Assembly (NCBI RefSeq): GCF_019402645.1
Contig: NZ_VKKS01000001.1
Span: 756,560 to 820,559 of the forward strand
DNA from: Morganella morganii
GTDB lineage: Bacteria > Pseudomonadota > Gammaproteobacteria > Enterobacterales > Enterobacteriaceae
Direction: 5' to 3'
Length of the DNA: 64,000 nt
The notes beneath the pieces are model-generated. The model worked only from the letters and a program-made list of their open reading frames with translations. It searched no databases and was not told where the DNA came from. The position numbers and the translations under genes are program-made. Within the stretch, counting starts at the first letter, position 1. The number at the start of each line of letters is the position of its first letter. Below are positions 39,508-48,198 of the stretch, piece by piece.

Positions 39508-39668
39508 TATAGTTTCCTGAGGTCTACTCAGGTACACTAACTCTCAGAAAGACCTGATAATTTTATCGGGTCTTTTCTTTTTACGTCTTCTGAAGTCTAT
39601 TGCAATCTACTCCCATCAGGGGGCATAATCAGGGGCACTCCGATTCTATCAAGTATTGTGCCCCTTAT

Positions 39669-40940
39669 ATGAAACTCACCGTCCGTCAGATCGATACTGC
39701 TAAACCTAAAGAAAAAAATTACAAACTGTCAGATGGTGGTGGCTTGTATCTGGAGGTTACCGCCAAAGGCTCAAAATACTGGCGGATGAAATACCGGCGA
39801 CCAACAGATAAAAAAGAGGACCGGTTGGCTTTTGGTGTCTATCCGCTGGTATCTTTGGCTGAGGCCAGGGTGAAGCGTGATGATGCGAAGAAATTGATAG
39901 CGCAGGGAGTAGACCCTAAAGCCGAACGAAAAGACCACCAGGCAAAGAAGGTATTCTCGTTTGAGCAGGTGGCCCGTAATTGGCATTCCAGTAATAAGCG
40001 TTGGAGTGATGATCATAGTGAACGGGTTATCCGGAGTCTGGAGCAATATATTTTTCCTGAAATTGGCGATGCGGATATCAGTTCGCTCAAGACCAGCCAA
40101 TTACTGATTCCGGTGAAAGCTGTCGATACGGAAGGAAAGCATGACATAGCACGCCGATTACAACAGCGGATCACCGCCATCATGCGGTATGCCGTACAAA
40201 ATGACATAATTGAATTTAGTCCGGCTAATGATATGGCTGGCGCACTCACTGCTGTAAAATCTACTCACCATCCGGCACTGCCTCCTGAGCGGTTAAATGA
40301 ATTTTTAACCCGCATTTCCCGCTATCGTGGCCGACTGATCACGCGTATAGCTCTCGAGTTAACTCTGCTGACTTTTGTTCGTTCCAGTGAGCTGAGGTTT
40401 GCGCGTTGGGATGAAGTTGACCTGGTCAACGCGGTCTGGAAAATTCCGGGAGAAAGAAAGCCGATAGAGGGAGTAAAGTTCTCTGGCCGCGGGATGAAAA
40501 TGAAAACAGACCATATCGTTCCGTTGAGTGATCAGGCAGTTTCACTGTTTAAAAAATTACAGGAATTAAGCGGCTCTTGCGAGGTGATGTTCCCGAATGA
40601 CCATGATCCCAAAAAAGTAATGAGTGAAAGTACGGTGAATAATGCTTTACGGGTAATGGGATATAACACTAAAACGGAGGTGTGTGGCCACGGATTCAGG
40701 ACAATGGCCCGTGGTGCTTTGGGGGAGTCTGGTTTATGGAATGATGATGCGATAGAGCGTCAATTGAGTCATATCGAGCGTAAAAATGTCAGAGCGGCTT
40801 ATATCCATACATCTAAGCACTTGGAAGAACGCCGGTTGATGGTCCAATGGTGGGCTGATTTCTTGGATGCCAACAAAATAAAACTAGTTTCACCTTATGA
40901 TTTCGCGAAACGAAAACGCCAAAAGACAAAAAATAATTAG
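39669..40940 (+). CDS. int: P4-type tyrosine integrase
   Basis: 423 residues from the ATG at 39669 (MKLTVRQIDTAKPKEKNYKL); the frame is open 69 bp further upstream without a good start. The N-terminal arm domain (SDGGGLYLEVTAKGSKYW) is that of the P4/CTX-type family. The catalytic set is visible: Arg in LLTFVRSSELRFARWDE, His-x-x-Arg in GHGFRTMARG, and Tyr in NVRAAYIHTSKHLEERR. It integrates the island into the adjacent leuZ 3' end. Confidence 0.95.
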   Translation: MKLTVRQIDTAKPKEKNYKLSDGGGLYLEVTAKGSKYWRMKYRRPTDKKEDRLAFGVYPLVSLAEARVKRDDAKKLIAQGVDPKAERKDHQAKKVFSFEQVARNWHSSNKRWSDDHSERVIRSLEQYIFPEIGDADISSLKTSQLLIPVKAVDTEGKHDIARRLQQRITAIMRYAVQNDIIEFSPANDMAGALTAVKSTHHPALPPERLNEFLTRISRYRGRLITRIALELTLLTFVRSSELRFARWDEVDLVNAVWKIPGERKPIEGVKFSGRGMKMKTDHIVPLSDQAVSLFKKLQELSGSCEVMFPNDHDPKKVMSESTVNNALRVMGYNTKTEVCGHGFRTMARGALGESGLWNDDAIERQLSHIERKNVRAAYIHTSKHLEERRLMVQWWADFLDANKIKLVSPYDFAKRKRQKTKNN

Positions 40941-41155
40941 GATATAACTCACCTGCAGCATACCGAACCAGCCAGAGTAAAGGCTGGTTTTTTTATATCC
41001 GGAATACGTGAACTGGATAAATAGACAGGGGTAGTAGTCTTTAGTAGACTGGCGTAGACGATAAGAATAAAGCTATGCCTAGGCTGATCCCCGAAAACCA
41101 GTACACCTCTACTGGCTGGCATAGCTCCTACAGAAAGAGGGGGCTGGGTGGCGTT

Positions 41156-42079
41156 ATGGAAGGTAACTATAATTCATTTATAATATTTAAAAATATGATT
41201 TCTGGTAAATCACATAAAGAAATATTACAGGAAGTTCTCCCATTAGTTAGTAAGAATGATATTGATTATTATTTTATTAGAGGGTTTATTGAATTTATTG
41301 AGGATACTGACAGTATTGTTAATATTTTTTCAAAAGTAATAAACTTTGCGGAAGATGAAATTATAAAGTCAGGTAATAAAAACCTTCTCCTAATAATAGC
41401 TGAATTTAAATCTCTTGCTGAGTTAGCTAAGAATGATCAACATAAATTACTTGAGTTAGCTAATCGTTTTAAAGAGTTATCATCAAAATATAATGATGCG
41501 AATTTAATATATAAAACATTTGATCCTAAGTTAATTAGTGATGGTGGTAGGTATTTCTTATCAGTGATTAATAAATTTTTTATTAAGGAAGTCCCTCCGA
41601 GTAATGAGGTTTTAATTTCATTCTTAGAAAGGAAGCCAATAGCTGGTTATGAAAGTTACTATGCCAGGTTGGAACAATCAACAACAGATATGGTTAATGC
41701 ATTGGGATTGCCAGTGAATGTATTTAAACCAATTCTATATCAAATAGTATTACATTTGAAAAATAAAGAGCATAAATTTGCTTATGAATTAGCAACATTA
41801 TGCTTTTATCATACTATATCTCTTGAGCATGCTTATAAAGTCGGGAAAGGCGCTCCAAAAAGATTGGGTGCAAAAGGTGGACGTAAAGAGCATTTAAGGA
41901 AAAATTTTTGTTTAAATGAGGCTGAGCTTAAATGGAGAGAAGCGCCTTCAATGTCATTAGAAGAAATGAGCATATTTATATATAGCAAATGCAAATCTCA
42001 TTACAACGATTCACCTAAGGCCAAAACAATTAAAGATTGGTTAAGAAATGCCAGTTTTAGGCCAGTAAAAACCGCTTAA
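41156..42079 (+). CDS. AT-rich gene of unknown function next to the integrase
   Basis: 307 residues from MEGNYNSFIIFKNM. The frame extends upstream to 41075, but that part reads like non-coding sequence. GC is about 31%, far below the flanks. The protein is helical and Lys/Leu/Ile-rich, with no signal or membrane segment. A basic patch KGAPKRLGAKGGRKEHLRKN near residue 245 and a C-terminal segment (YNDSPKAKTIKDWLRNASFR) could bind nucleic acid; the latter resembles the end of site-specific DNA-binding proteins. Family not recognised. Such cargo beside integrases is often a defence or anti-phage gene, but nothing here proves that. Confidence 0.6.
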   Translation: MEGNYNSFIIFKNMISGKSHKEILQEVLPLVSKNDIDYYFIRGFIEFIEDTDSIVNIFSKVINFAEDEIIKSGNKNLLLIIAEFKSLAELAKNDQHKLLELANRFKELSSKYNDANLIYKTFDPKLISDGGRYFLSVINKFFIKEVPPSNEVLISFLERKPIAGYESYYARLEQSTTDMVNALGLPVNVFKPILYQIVLHLKNKEHKFAYELATLCFYHTISLEHAYKVGKGAPKRLGAKGGRKEHLRKNFCLNEAELKWREAPSMSLEEMSIFIYSKCKSHYNDSPKAKTIKDWLRNASFRPVKTA

Positions 42080-42116
42080 GGTATACTGTAACCGCTTTCG
42101 GTATACCCTAAGCGGT
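42071..42116. repeat. Ordered short repeats upstream of the AlpA gene
   Basis: ACCGCTT and GGTATAC alternate with a 20-bp period: ACCGCTT at 42071 and 42091, GGTATAC at 42080 and 42100, closed by an inverted AAGCGGT at 42110. The second half forms a symmetric site, ACCGCTT - 12 bp - AAGCGGT, centred on palindromic GGTATACC. It begins in the last codons of the AT-rich gene. Probably an operator for a P4-type regulator. Confidence 0.6.
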
Positions 42117-42207
42117 TAATATAGGTTTTGTTTATTATAACAAAATTATAGCCTTGTATAATCCTATCGTATCTTGCGGTATTTAAAGGAATAATACAGG
42201 GGGTTAT

Positions 42208-42426
42208 ATGTCAGTAATTACTACACCGAAAGAAAGTCTCATCCGTCTGCCAGAAGTCATTCGGCGTACCGGCTGCTCTAAGCCGTGGCTATACAAACTT
42301 ATTGATGCCGGCAAATTCCCGAAACAGGTAAAAATCGGCTCTCGTTCCATCGCCTTTGTTGAATCAGAGGTTGATGCGTGGGTAGCGAATAAAATCGCAG
42401 AATCCCGCTCCGGGGAGGTGCTGTAA
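42208..42426 (+). CDS. AlpA-family excisionase/regulator
   Basis: 72 residues, a MerR-like winged-helix protein of the AlpA type: LPEVIRRTGCSKPWLYKLID, FPKQVKIGSRSIAFVESEVDAW. AlpA-like proteins switch on integrase/excision in P4 and CP4-57 elements. Its stop overlaps the next start by 1 bp. Confidence 0.9.
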   Translation: MSVITTPKESLIRLPEVIRRTGCSKPWLYKLIDAGKFPKQVKIGSRSIAFVESEVDAWVANKIAESRSGEVL

Positions 42427-42704
42427 TGGATAAATTCATTCCACCGACTGCTGAAGAGCGTCTCGCGTTATTAAATGAATATAGTGAGCCGTATGATCGT
42501 CTCATTCGTGAAAAAGAGCGTCAGCACATTACCTCAATTTCCCGATCCACAGCATATACACTCGAAAAAGAGGAACGCTTTCCAGCTCGTAAAATGTTGG
42601 GCCGTAATTCCTGTGCCTGGCTGCTGAGTGATTTGCTTTTCTGGATTCATAATCCACCGAAAGTAGACAACGCTAATAACCCGCACAGTCGGAAACCGGA
42701 CTAA
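42426..42704 (+). CDS. Second small AlpA-like DNA-binding protein
   Basis: 92 residues. SISRSTAYTLEKEERFPARKMLGRNSCAW resembles the second half of an AlpA helix-turn-helix (SxSTxYxxxxxGxFPxxxxxGxxxxxW). It overlaps the AlpA gene (TAATG), so the pair is co-translated. Exact role unknown. Confidence 0.65.
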   Translation: MDKFIPPTAEERLALLNEYSEPYDRLIREKERQHITSISRSTAYTLEKEERFPARKMLGRNSCAWLLSDLLFWIHNPPKVDNANNPHSRKPD

Positions 42705-42841
42705 CAGAATTAGTCTGCAATTACACGCAAAACAGCTTTTATTTATTCTCAGTTCTGTTTTGCGGGAGTTTGCGACAAATTTAGTTCAGTCTGGATACGT
42801 TGTCGCGACAGCTCTTATTAATTAAATAAAGAGACGAAATT

Positions 42842-43543
42842 ATGAAAAAGAAAATGACCGTAATGGATCAGGGCTTCGCTCACCCTGAAATCAGTTCAGA
42901 CGCTATTTTGGTTCAGCACAAAACTGAACCAAGAATTGACAGTCGCCTGTTTGCCGGACGCGTCGGAATACAACACGAAAGTCTTGTGAATATTATTAAA
43001 AAGAACCTTAGCTGTTTGCGTGAGCTGGGTACATTGCCAAGACATAGTGAAAAAGAATTGTCCGATTTGAAATCGGGAAAATCAAAACGCGGGCGTTCTC
43101 AGATTTATTATCTACTCAATGAAAATCAGTTCGATTTTATGTGCCGTATTGTCCGTGGGCGGGATCATGAAAAAATGACTCAGTTCAAGTTGGACGTTAC
43201 CAAAGCATTCAGTAAGAAGCGCGCTGCTGAACCTATCCGCCGTGAGTATCTGCCCCATTACCATGAATCACGGGACGCACTCAGAGACTTAGGCGCAGAT
43301 AGATACCATTACATCAACCTTGCCCGTGCAGAGAACCGATTAACCGGCTTACTCACCGGCGAACGTGCCAGCGCAGACGAGCAACAATTAGGCTTATTGG
43401 TCTGTATGCAGAAAATTGAACAGGCGGCATTTCAGGATGCGATTAGTTCTGGGTTAACCGCTACTCAGGCATTGCGTGAAGTCAGCAGACGGATTGAGCA
43501 GTTCGCTATGCTGATGAGTCCGGTCAGCCGGATAGGAGGCTGA
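42842..43543 (+). CDS. Rha family phage regulatory protein
   Basis: 233 residues. The N-terminal half is the Rha (phage regulatory) domain: DSRLFAGRVGIQHESLVNII, SKRGRSQIYYLLNENQFDFM, FKLDVTKAF. The second half is helical (LTGLLTGERASADEQQLGLL). Rha proteins are regulators carried by lambdoid and P4-like elements. It starts 138 bp after the AlpA pair. Confidence 0.85.
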   Translation: MKKKMTVMDQGFAHPEISSDAILVQHKTEPRIDSRLFAGRVGIQHESLVNIIKKNLSCLRELGTLPRHSEKELSDLKSGKSKRGRSQIYYLLNENQFDFMCRIVRGRDHEKMTQFKLDVTKAFSKKRAAEPIRREYLPHYHESRDALRDLGADRYHYINLARAENRLTGLLTGERASADEQQLGLLVCMQKIEQAAFQDAISSGLTATQALREVSRRIEQFAMLMSPVSRIGG

Positions 43544-43772
43544 TGATGATCACCTGCCAGAAGAAATCTCCTCATTGGCCGGGCGGTGTGTGTCTGGTAT
43601 TTGCAGGGCCGTGCGTAACAGCCGGTTACACGCAAAAGAAAAAAGACAGCGTAGCGGCTGTCTTCATTCAGCTTTATACGGACTACACCAATATTATTGG
43701 GTCAGTTCAGAGGCTCCCCGATGATATCGGGTTGGTTCAGCATAGTAACCATGTGAATGATATTCACTCGGT

Positions 43773-43967
43773 TCAGCCTTTGGGTTCAATACCTCGCCTT
43801 TGCAGTTCAGCGCGGCCTAACTCTTTCAACCAGCTTGCAAGGCTTACACCGTCTTTTTGCGCTTCTGAATCAAATTGTTCTTTTAGGTCTGGAGTGATAC
43901 GCATATGGAACGGTGGTGCTTTTCCTGTTCCTTTTGGTTGTTTATCCCGTTTAATGATAGTTGACAT
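43773..43967 (-). CDS. Ribbon-helix-helix repressor
   Basis: 64 residues from the ATG at 43967. After a basic start (MSTIIKRDKQPKGTGK), FHMRITPDLKEQFDSEAQKD is the ribbon plus first helix and SLASWLKELGRAELQRRGIE the second helix of an Arc/CopG-like fold. It is the only minus-strand gene in this part of the island. Its own start codon abuts a large inverted repeat (43968-44010), so it probably represses itself and the Icd-like operon on the other side. Confidence 0.8.
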   Translation of the reverse strand: MSTIIKRDKQPKGTGKAPPFHMRITPDLKEQFDSEAQKDGVSLASWLKELGRAELQRRGIEPKG

Positions 43968-44010
43968 GTGTACACCTATTAATGTAGTGTTATTTTCAAT
44001 AGGTGTACAC
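43968..44010. promoter_or_regulatory. Long inverted-repeat operator between the RHH gene and the Icd-like operon
   Basis: GTGTACACCTATT (43968-43980) and its exact reverse complement AATAGGTGTACAC (43998-44010) are 17 bp apart. Each arm contains the palindrome GTGTACAC, and a weaker TGTACCTAT copy follows near 44022. The left arm touches the repressor start codon. Confidence 0.8.
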
Positions 44011-44106
44011 ACTAACATGTATGTACCTATAAAAACAACGCCCCGGTGTGCGGAAACACTACCGAGGCGTCTGACCACCAACGATACGCAAATTATCGAG
44101 GTAGCT

Positions 44107-44310
44107 ATGAATAAGCATATCACACCCGTAACAGGGCGGAACAGTCTCACTCCGAATATCGTTTTCACCTGGCGTTTCGCTGAATGTCAGGAAAATAAAG
44201 CCACCTATCACCACGTCATCGCACATACAGAGGATGAAGCCCGTTCGCAGCTTCCTGGTCTGCTGCTGGTCTTCACTGCCCGTATCCGTCAGGGGGTGAA
44301 CTATGTCTGA
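44107..44310 (+). CDS. Icd-like (host cell division inhibitor-like) small protein
   Basis: 67 residues from the ATG at 44107 with GAGG 5 nt upstream. The pattern FAECQENKATYHHVIAHTED then EARSQLPGLLLVFTARI is that of the small Icd/Ash-like proteins of P4-type elements. Whether it blocks division here is unknown. It heads a run of overlapping small genes. Confidence 0.75.
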   Translation: MNKHITPVTGRNSLTPNIVFTWRFAECQENKATYHHVIAHTEDEARSQLPGLLLVFTARIRQGVNYV

Positions 44311-44491
44311 TGCTATCTGTATTGATACCGCGAAATACAAAGCAAGTTTAGTGAGTTCGCTTTACTGCGTCATTCCGGAACAGGCAGCGAATGAGTGTTC
44401 GCCGGATTTACTCAACTTGATTTCAATAGCCTGTGACTTAAACCAGCAGATCAGCCAGTCCTTACGTGATGAAGATGGGGTGTCAGCATGA
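44303..44491 (+). CDS. Small satellite protein, unknown
   Basis: 62 residues (MSDAICIDTAKYKASLVSSL onward), acidic. It overlaps the Icd-like gene by 8 bp and the next gene by 4 bp, which supports real translation in a compact operon. No family recognised. Confidence 0.55.
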   Translation: MSDAICIDTAKYKASLVSSLYCVIPEQAANECSPDLLNLISIACDLNQQISQSLRDEDGVSA

Positions 44492-44676
44492 AAAACAATG
44501 AATTAGCGGTATTACTGGAAAACCCGATGATGGATATCCGGAAACTGGAAACCTTGCTGACCACCTGGCTGGACGCGGAAGAAGATACCGAAACAGCCAA
44601 TATGATCAGTATCGCACTGGACTACGCGGACCGGGTTCAGATTCAGTTGGCTGACGTTCTGAGCGGGGGAAAATAA
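44488..44676 (+). CDS. Small acidic satellite protein, unknown
   Basis: 62 residues (MKNNELAVLLENPMMDIRKL onward), helical and acidic. The start overlaps the previous stop (ATGA) and the next gene starts 3 bp after. It resembles the previous small protein in its NMISIALDYADRVQIQLAD / LNLISIACDLNQQISQSL segment, so the two may be diverged duplicates. Confidence 0.55.
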   Translation: MKNNELAVLLENPMMDIRKLETLLTTWLDAEEDTETANMISIALDYADRVQIQLADVLSGGK

Positions 44677-44678
44677 TC

Positions 44679-45005
44679 ATGGCTGATATCTATAACCATT
44701 TAATCCGCCGTGATATGGATTCAATGAGCACGGACGAATTACGGGATTTACGTAATGCCTCATCGGACACGCTTGATGGTCTGATGGCTACCTTAAAAGT
44801 CATGGGGGAATGTGCATTTTGGGCATGTGACAGTGAAAATTACAGTGATAGCCAGGCAAAAGAAGATTTGCACCGTATCAGTGAATCCCTGATGTATTTA
44901 CCACGGATCGCAGAGGCTTTAGCTTTCAATGCTGACGAGGCGCAGTTCAAAATTTACCAGCGTGAAGGCTTCCCGTACACGGAGGTAGACAATGGCAAAC
45001 ATTGA
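44679..45005 (+). CDS. Satellite protein, unknown
   Basis: 108 residues, acidic and helical (MSTDELRDLRNASSDTLDGL). No recognised domain. It overlaps the primase-fragment gene by 14 bp. Similar small genes precede the primase in P4-like elements. Confidence 0.55.
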   Translation: MADIYNHLIRRDMDSMSTDELRDLRNASSDTLDGLMATLKVMGECAFWACDSENYSDSQAKEDLHRISESLMYLPRIAEALAFNADEAQFKIYQREGFPYTEVDNGKH

Positions 45006-45612
45006 TTTAATCCGTGAGGTGAAGCGGAGCGCCGTAAATCACTGGAGCAGTGTCCTGTCCGCCTGTGGTGTTGATGTGCCGGAACGGGGAAAGCATGGTG
45101 CATGCCCGGTTTGCGGCGGGACTGACCGCTTTCACTTTATTGACGATCACCATAACGGTAACTGGTTCTGCCGTCAGTGTGATGCGCCGAACCACGGGGA
45201 CGGGCTGGATTTAATCGCAAAGGTGAAAGGGATATCCGTTCTCGATGCGGCCAAAGAGGTATCACAGGCGTTATCACTGCCGTTACCGGAACCGGCCAGA
45301 CAGGAGGCTCCGAAATCAGCGGCACCGCCGATAGCAGAAAAGGTCAGTAAGCTGGTGGCACAGACGACTACCGGACAATCTGCCTACCTGACTGCAAAGG
45401 GGCATACGTGCCCCGTCAGGCTGCTGGAGGATAGTTCCATGCTGCTGGTTATCCGGCGCGGTGATGAAGTAACCGGGGCACAGACGCAGATGGACGCATT
45501 ACGGAAGATCCAGCAGGAAGAACACAACCGGTCAGGACTCGGGATTAAGCCGACTCTGCATGAAGTCGCCCGGAAACTGGTGGATAAAGCACTGAAGCAG
45601 GTGGAGGGGTAA
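44992..45612 (+). CDS. Truncated or rearranged P4 alpha-type primase (zinc-ribbon domain only)
   Basis: 206 residues against ~770 for the P4 alpha protein. The zinc ribbon is intact: CPVCGGTDRFHFIDD ... NGNWFCRQCD, with four cysteines. After ~170 residues the primase-like reading (AYLTAKGHTCPVRLLEDSSM, VIRRGDEVTGAQT) stops where the TOPRIM core should begin and switches to an unrelated basic tail (QMDALRKIQQEEHNRSGLGI). TOPRIM and helicase parts are missing, so it cannot prime or unwind. This looks like an internal deletion fused to another small gene. Confidence 0.75.
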   Translation: MANIDLIREVKRSAVNHWSSVLSACGVDVPERGKHGACPVCGGTDRFHFIDDHHNGNWFCRQCDAPNHGDGLDLIAKVKGISVLDAAKEVSQALSLPLPEPARQEAPKSAAPPIAEKVSKLVAQTTTGQSAYLTAKGHTCPVRLLEDSSMLLVIRRGDEVTGAQTQMDALRKIQQEEHNRSGLGIKPTLHEVARKLVDKALKQVEG

Positions 45613-45614
45613 TC

Positions 45615-46292
45615 ATGGGAATATTCACGTTATCGCATTTGGTGGGGAGCCGGAAGAAAATGAAAAAACAGAAGAACGCAGCCGCGCAGAGTTTCGGGCA
45701 TCTGACCGCCGGAGCTGAAAGCGACACTACAGACAATCAGCAGGTTCAGAATGCCGCCGCCCTGATGGTTTCAGATGACCAGCCGGAAGCCCCGAAGAAA
45801 CACAGCCGCGCTCACAATGTGGCGGTATCGGAAGAAGCGGCAGCGAGTCCGGCACTGGCGGTACATCTGCTGCGTGAGACAGACTTGTCCTCAAAGAAAA
45901 TCCGTGCCCGTCTGCGGGATGAACCGGAATACCTGTCAAAGTTCACCGTGAAGTACATGGAAGAGAATGATCCGACCTGGGAATTTCTCGACGATGAGGA
46001 ACGCGTCATAAAGGCATTACAGGTATCGTCACAACACGGTGATATCAACGGTTATATGACCGCCCGGCATCAGGCAGTACAGGCACTGAAAAAGATGGAA
46101 GAGCCGATGACCGAAGATGAAGTGCAGAAAATGATTGAGCGCACCCGTCAGGCAATGAACGCATCCAATCCGGATACACCTGACAATACCGAAGCCCGGC
46201 AGAAAGCCGATGAGGAATACCAGCGCGATATGGCGAAAGCAGCAGAGAAGCTGAGAGCCACCTACAAAGAAACCGGCGTTACTCTGCCGTAA
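45615..46292 (+). CDS. Satellite protein, unknown
   Basis: 225 residues, highly charged; an internal Met at residue 16 (MKKQKNAAAQSF) is an alternative start. A disordered first third is followed by LLRETDLSSKKIRARLRDEP and a helical C-terminal half with many Glu, Arg and Ala. It starts 2 bp after the primase fragment. It might be a replication or scaffold-like protein; no family recognised. Confidence 0.55.
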   Translation: MGIFTLSHLVGSRKKMKKQKNAAAQSFGHLTAGAESDTTDNQQVQNAAALMVSDDQPEAPKKHSRAHNVAVSEEAAASPALAVHLLRETDLSSKKIRARLRDEPEYLSKFTVKYMEENDPTWEFLDDEERVIKALQVSSQHGDINGYMTARHQAVQALKKMEEPMTEDEVQKMIERTRQAMNASNPDTPDNTEARQKADEEYQRDMAKAAEKLRATYKETGVTLP

Positions 46293-46307
46293 CCGCAGGG
46301 GGAGACG

Positions 46308-46808
46308 ATGAAACCTGATACTTATTCATTTGCTCACCTGTCACCGGACACACCACGCGCTCAGGGTTACGCCGGGCGCAGTCTGATGTACTGTGCCGCC
46401 GCTGCCTCAGTCAGTGAAAAATCAGACACCGGACAGATGATGAATGGCATTATCCGGCAGGAGTCAGACGCACAGCCGTATACTTATCAGGAAATGATGG
46501 CTTCTATTGACGATGCGGTGAACAGCCCGAGGTGGGCGGGACTCCGGCATCCGGATAAACTGGAGGCGCAGCGTGAGCGGTGGGCCGCTGAAAACGCAGT
46601 CCCGGATATGCCGGCAATAAATCATCCCGCACAGCCGGATACTCAGCAAATTGTGGATGCTTTGTCCAAAGCCATCCGGGAATCGCTGACCGCCGGGCAG
46701 GAAAGTATCCCGATTGAGATTACGTTCATCAATCCGGACACCGGAGCACGTCAGACCGTAAATACGAAACCGAAAGGGCGGGTGACTACGGCAATGAATT
46801 ATCCGTGA
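46308..46808 (+). CDS. Satellite protein, unknown
   Basis: 166 residues, with GGGGGAG before the ATG. The first part is Ser/Tyr-rich (MKPDTYSFAHLSPDTPRAQG); the last 60 residues (IVDALSKAIRESLTAGQESI, then ITFINPDTGARQTVN) look like a small beta domain. Last gene before the operon terminator. No family recognised. Confidence 0.55.
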   Translation: MKPDTYSFAHLSPDTPRAQGYAGRSLMYCAAAASVSEKSDTGQMMNGIIRQESDAQPYTYQEMMASIDDAVNSPRWAGLRHPDKLEAQRERWAAENAVPDMPAINHPAQPDTQQIVDALSKAIRESLTAGQESIPIEITFINPDTGARQTVNTKPKGRVTTAMNYP

Positions 46809-46826
46809 TTACAGATGATTCCTCAG

Positions 46827-46853
46827 ATCCTGCCAAACGGCAGGATTTTTTTA
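46827..46853 (+). terminator. Terminator of the satellite operon
   Basis: ATCCTGCC / GGCAGGAT, an 8-bp stem with an AAAC loop, then TTTTTT; 19 bp after the last gene of the operon. Confidence 0.9.
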
Positions 46854-47032
46854 TGGTAATGACCCGGATAGATGTGATGAAACAGAAAAGACATCAGCAG
46901 CTAAAATAACCTCATCAGGGACCGTTACAAAATGAATTCAATCGCCTGAATTATAACGGGAAAGAGGCGATTTCTATCTATCGGGTATGAATTCGTTTGA
47001 TAGCAATAGCCTCGATATTTATCATTAAATTA

Positions 47033-48061
47033 TTAATCCAGAGATGTATCGTTCAGCTCAAGTTCAAATGTGCCACCTTTTCGCGGCATAACTTGGTCAA
47101 CCATCTTAATAAATCGATTCCATCCATATCCATTAGCAATTGCTAAACGTTGAACCATTATTAAAGAATGTAAATGCTGGGAGAGCATCGGGTTGCCAAC
47201 ATCATCGGTAAGCCATTGGTGCATTTTATTTTTCCGTTGACCATTAGATTGTTTGGGGGTTTTTTTCTCGAGTTCTTGAAGAATGGAATCTCCCAGGCGC
47301 TCATATACAAGATCTCTGGTATAGTGGGCAACTACACTAAATCTGTTTTTACTCATGCCACTCCAAGGCCAATTTCTTAATTTATAGATATTTTCATAAA
47401 ACTCATCAGGAAATTTTTTTGCCCAAGCAGCGAGTTCCTTGCTTATTATTTTGTCCAGATAAGCTTGTAATGCGTCCTTGGGGCGAATTTCTTGGTAGCC
47501 GGTTGCTTCATCAACTAAGGCTATAATTCCGACTTTCGCAAGTGAACGAACTAATATTTCAGCTTTTTGTGCTGTATCCATCTGGTTGGATTTTAAGGCT
47601 CCATCTTGACGAGCTTTGAGATAAACATCACAAACTAATGGCAAAATTGAAGCGTCATAACCCTCAAGTTCGGCACCTGAATTGTCCAAAAAACGCTCAC
47701 GTTTGATCGCGTCCATAAGGTCATGATTTATATATGGAACTAGATTCGCTGCATCCATGAAAGCAGGGAGTATGATCTCGCCATCAAGAGTGGCTCTCAC
47801 GCCTCGGCTTGGGCGTCCTAGAGCTTTAAATACGGATGATTGAGAAATTATTCGTTTTCCATTATTCAGCACTGCCACTTCCAGCTCGGTGTCATTTATT
47901 TTTAAAACACCTTCAAGTTGAGTAGATGGAAGAGCTTTCTTGATTTTTTCCCAGCGTTTGTTGGCTGCATTCTGAGCAACCTCTTTTCGTTCAGTAGCAG
48001 TCAATTTCTCAGCTCGAGCTTTGCCGCCTTTGGCTTGGGGTGATTCATTTTCAATAGTCAT
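47033..48061 (-). CDS. P63C domain protein
   Basis: 342 residues. A basic N-terminus (KGGKARAEKLTATERKEVAQ) precedes the family core: NGKRIISQSSVFKALGRPSR, then FLDNSGAELEGYDASILPLV, and the C-terminal P63C part PDEFYENIYKLRNWPWSGMS ... RPKDALQAYLDKIISKEL. P63C proteins occur on phages and islands; function is unclear. It is transcribed opposite to the main satellite operon, so it may be independently regulated cargo. Confidence 0.8.
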   Translation of the reverse strand: MTIENESPQAKGGKARAEKLTATERKEVAQNAANKRWEKIKKALPSTQLEGVLKINDTELEVAVLNNGKRIISQSSVFKALGRPSRGVRATLDGEIILPAFMDAANLVPYINHDLMDAIKRERFLDNSGAELEGYDASILPLVCDVYLKARQDGALKSNQMDTAQKAEILVRSLAKVGIIALVDEATGYQEIRPKDALQAYLDKIISKELAAWAKKFPDEFYENIYKLRNWPWSGMSKNRFSVVAHYTRDLVYERLGDSILQELEKKTPKQSNGQRKNKMHQWLTDDVGNPMLSQHLHSLIMVQRLAIANGYGWNRFIKMVDQVMPRKGGTFELELNDTSLD

Positions 48062-48198
48062 GCTGAAATCCTTTGATATATGATGTGGCTATTATCATCA
48101 TCAATATTTAAATCAGCAAGCATTATTTAAAATTATGCTTGCTTGGTTATTATGAATAGCATCAGTTCTTTGCTTAAAATAGACCTTTAGGATTGCCT

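Noticed and set aside
43543-44106. A long + strand frame ahead of the Icd-like protein
   Set aside because: It covers the divergent operator and the oppositely oriented RHH gene; only its last 67 codons, after a good start at 44107, have coding character.
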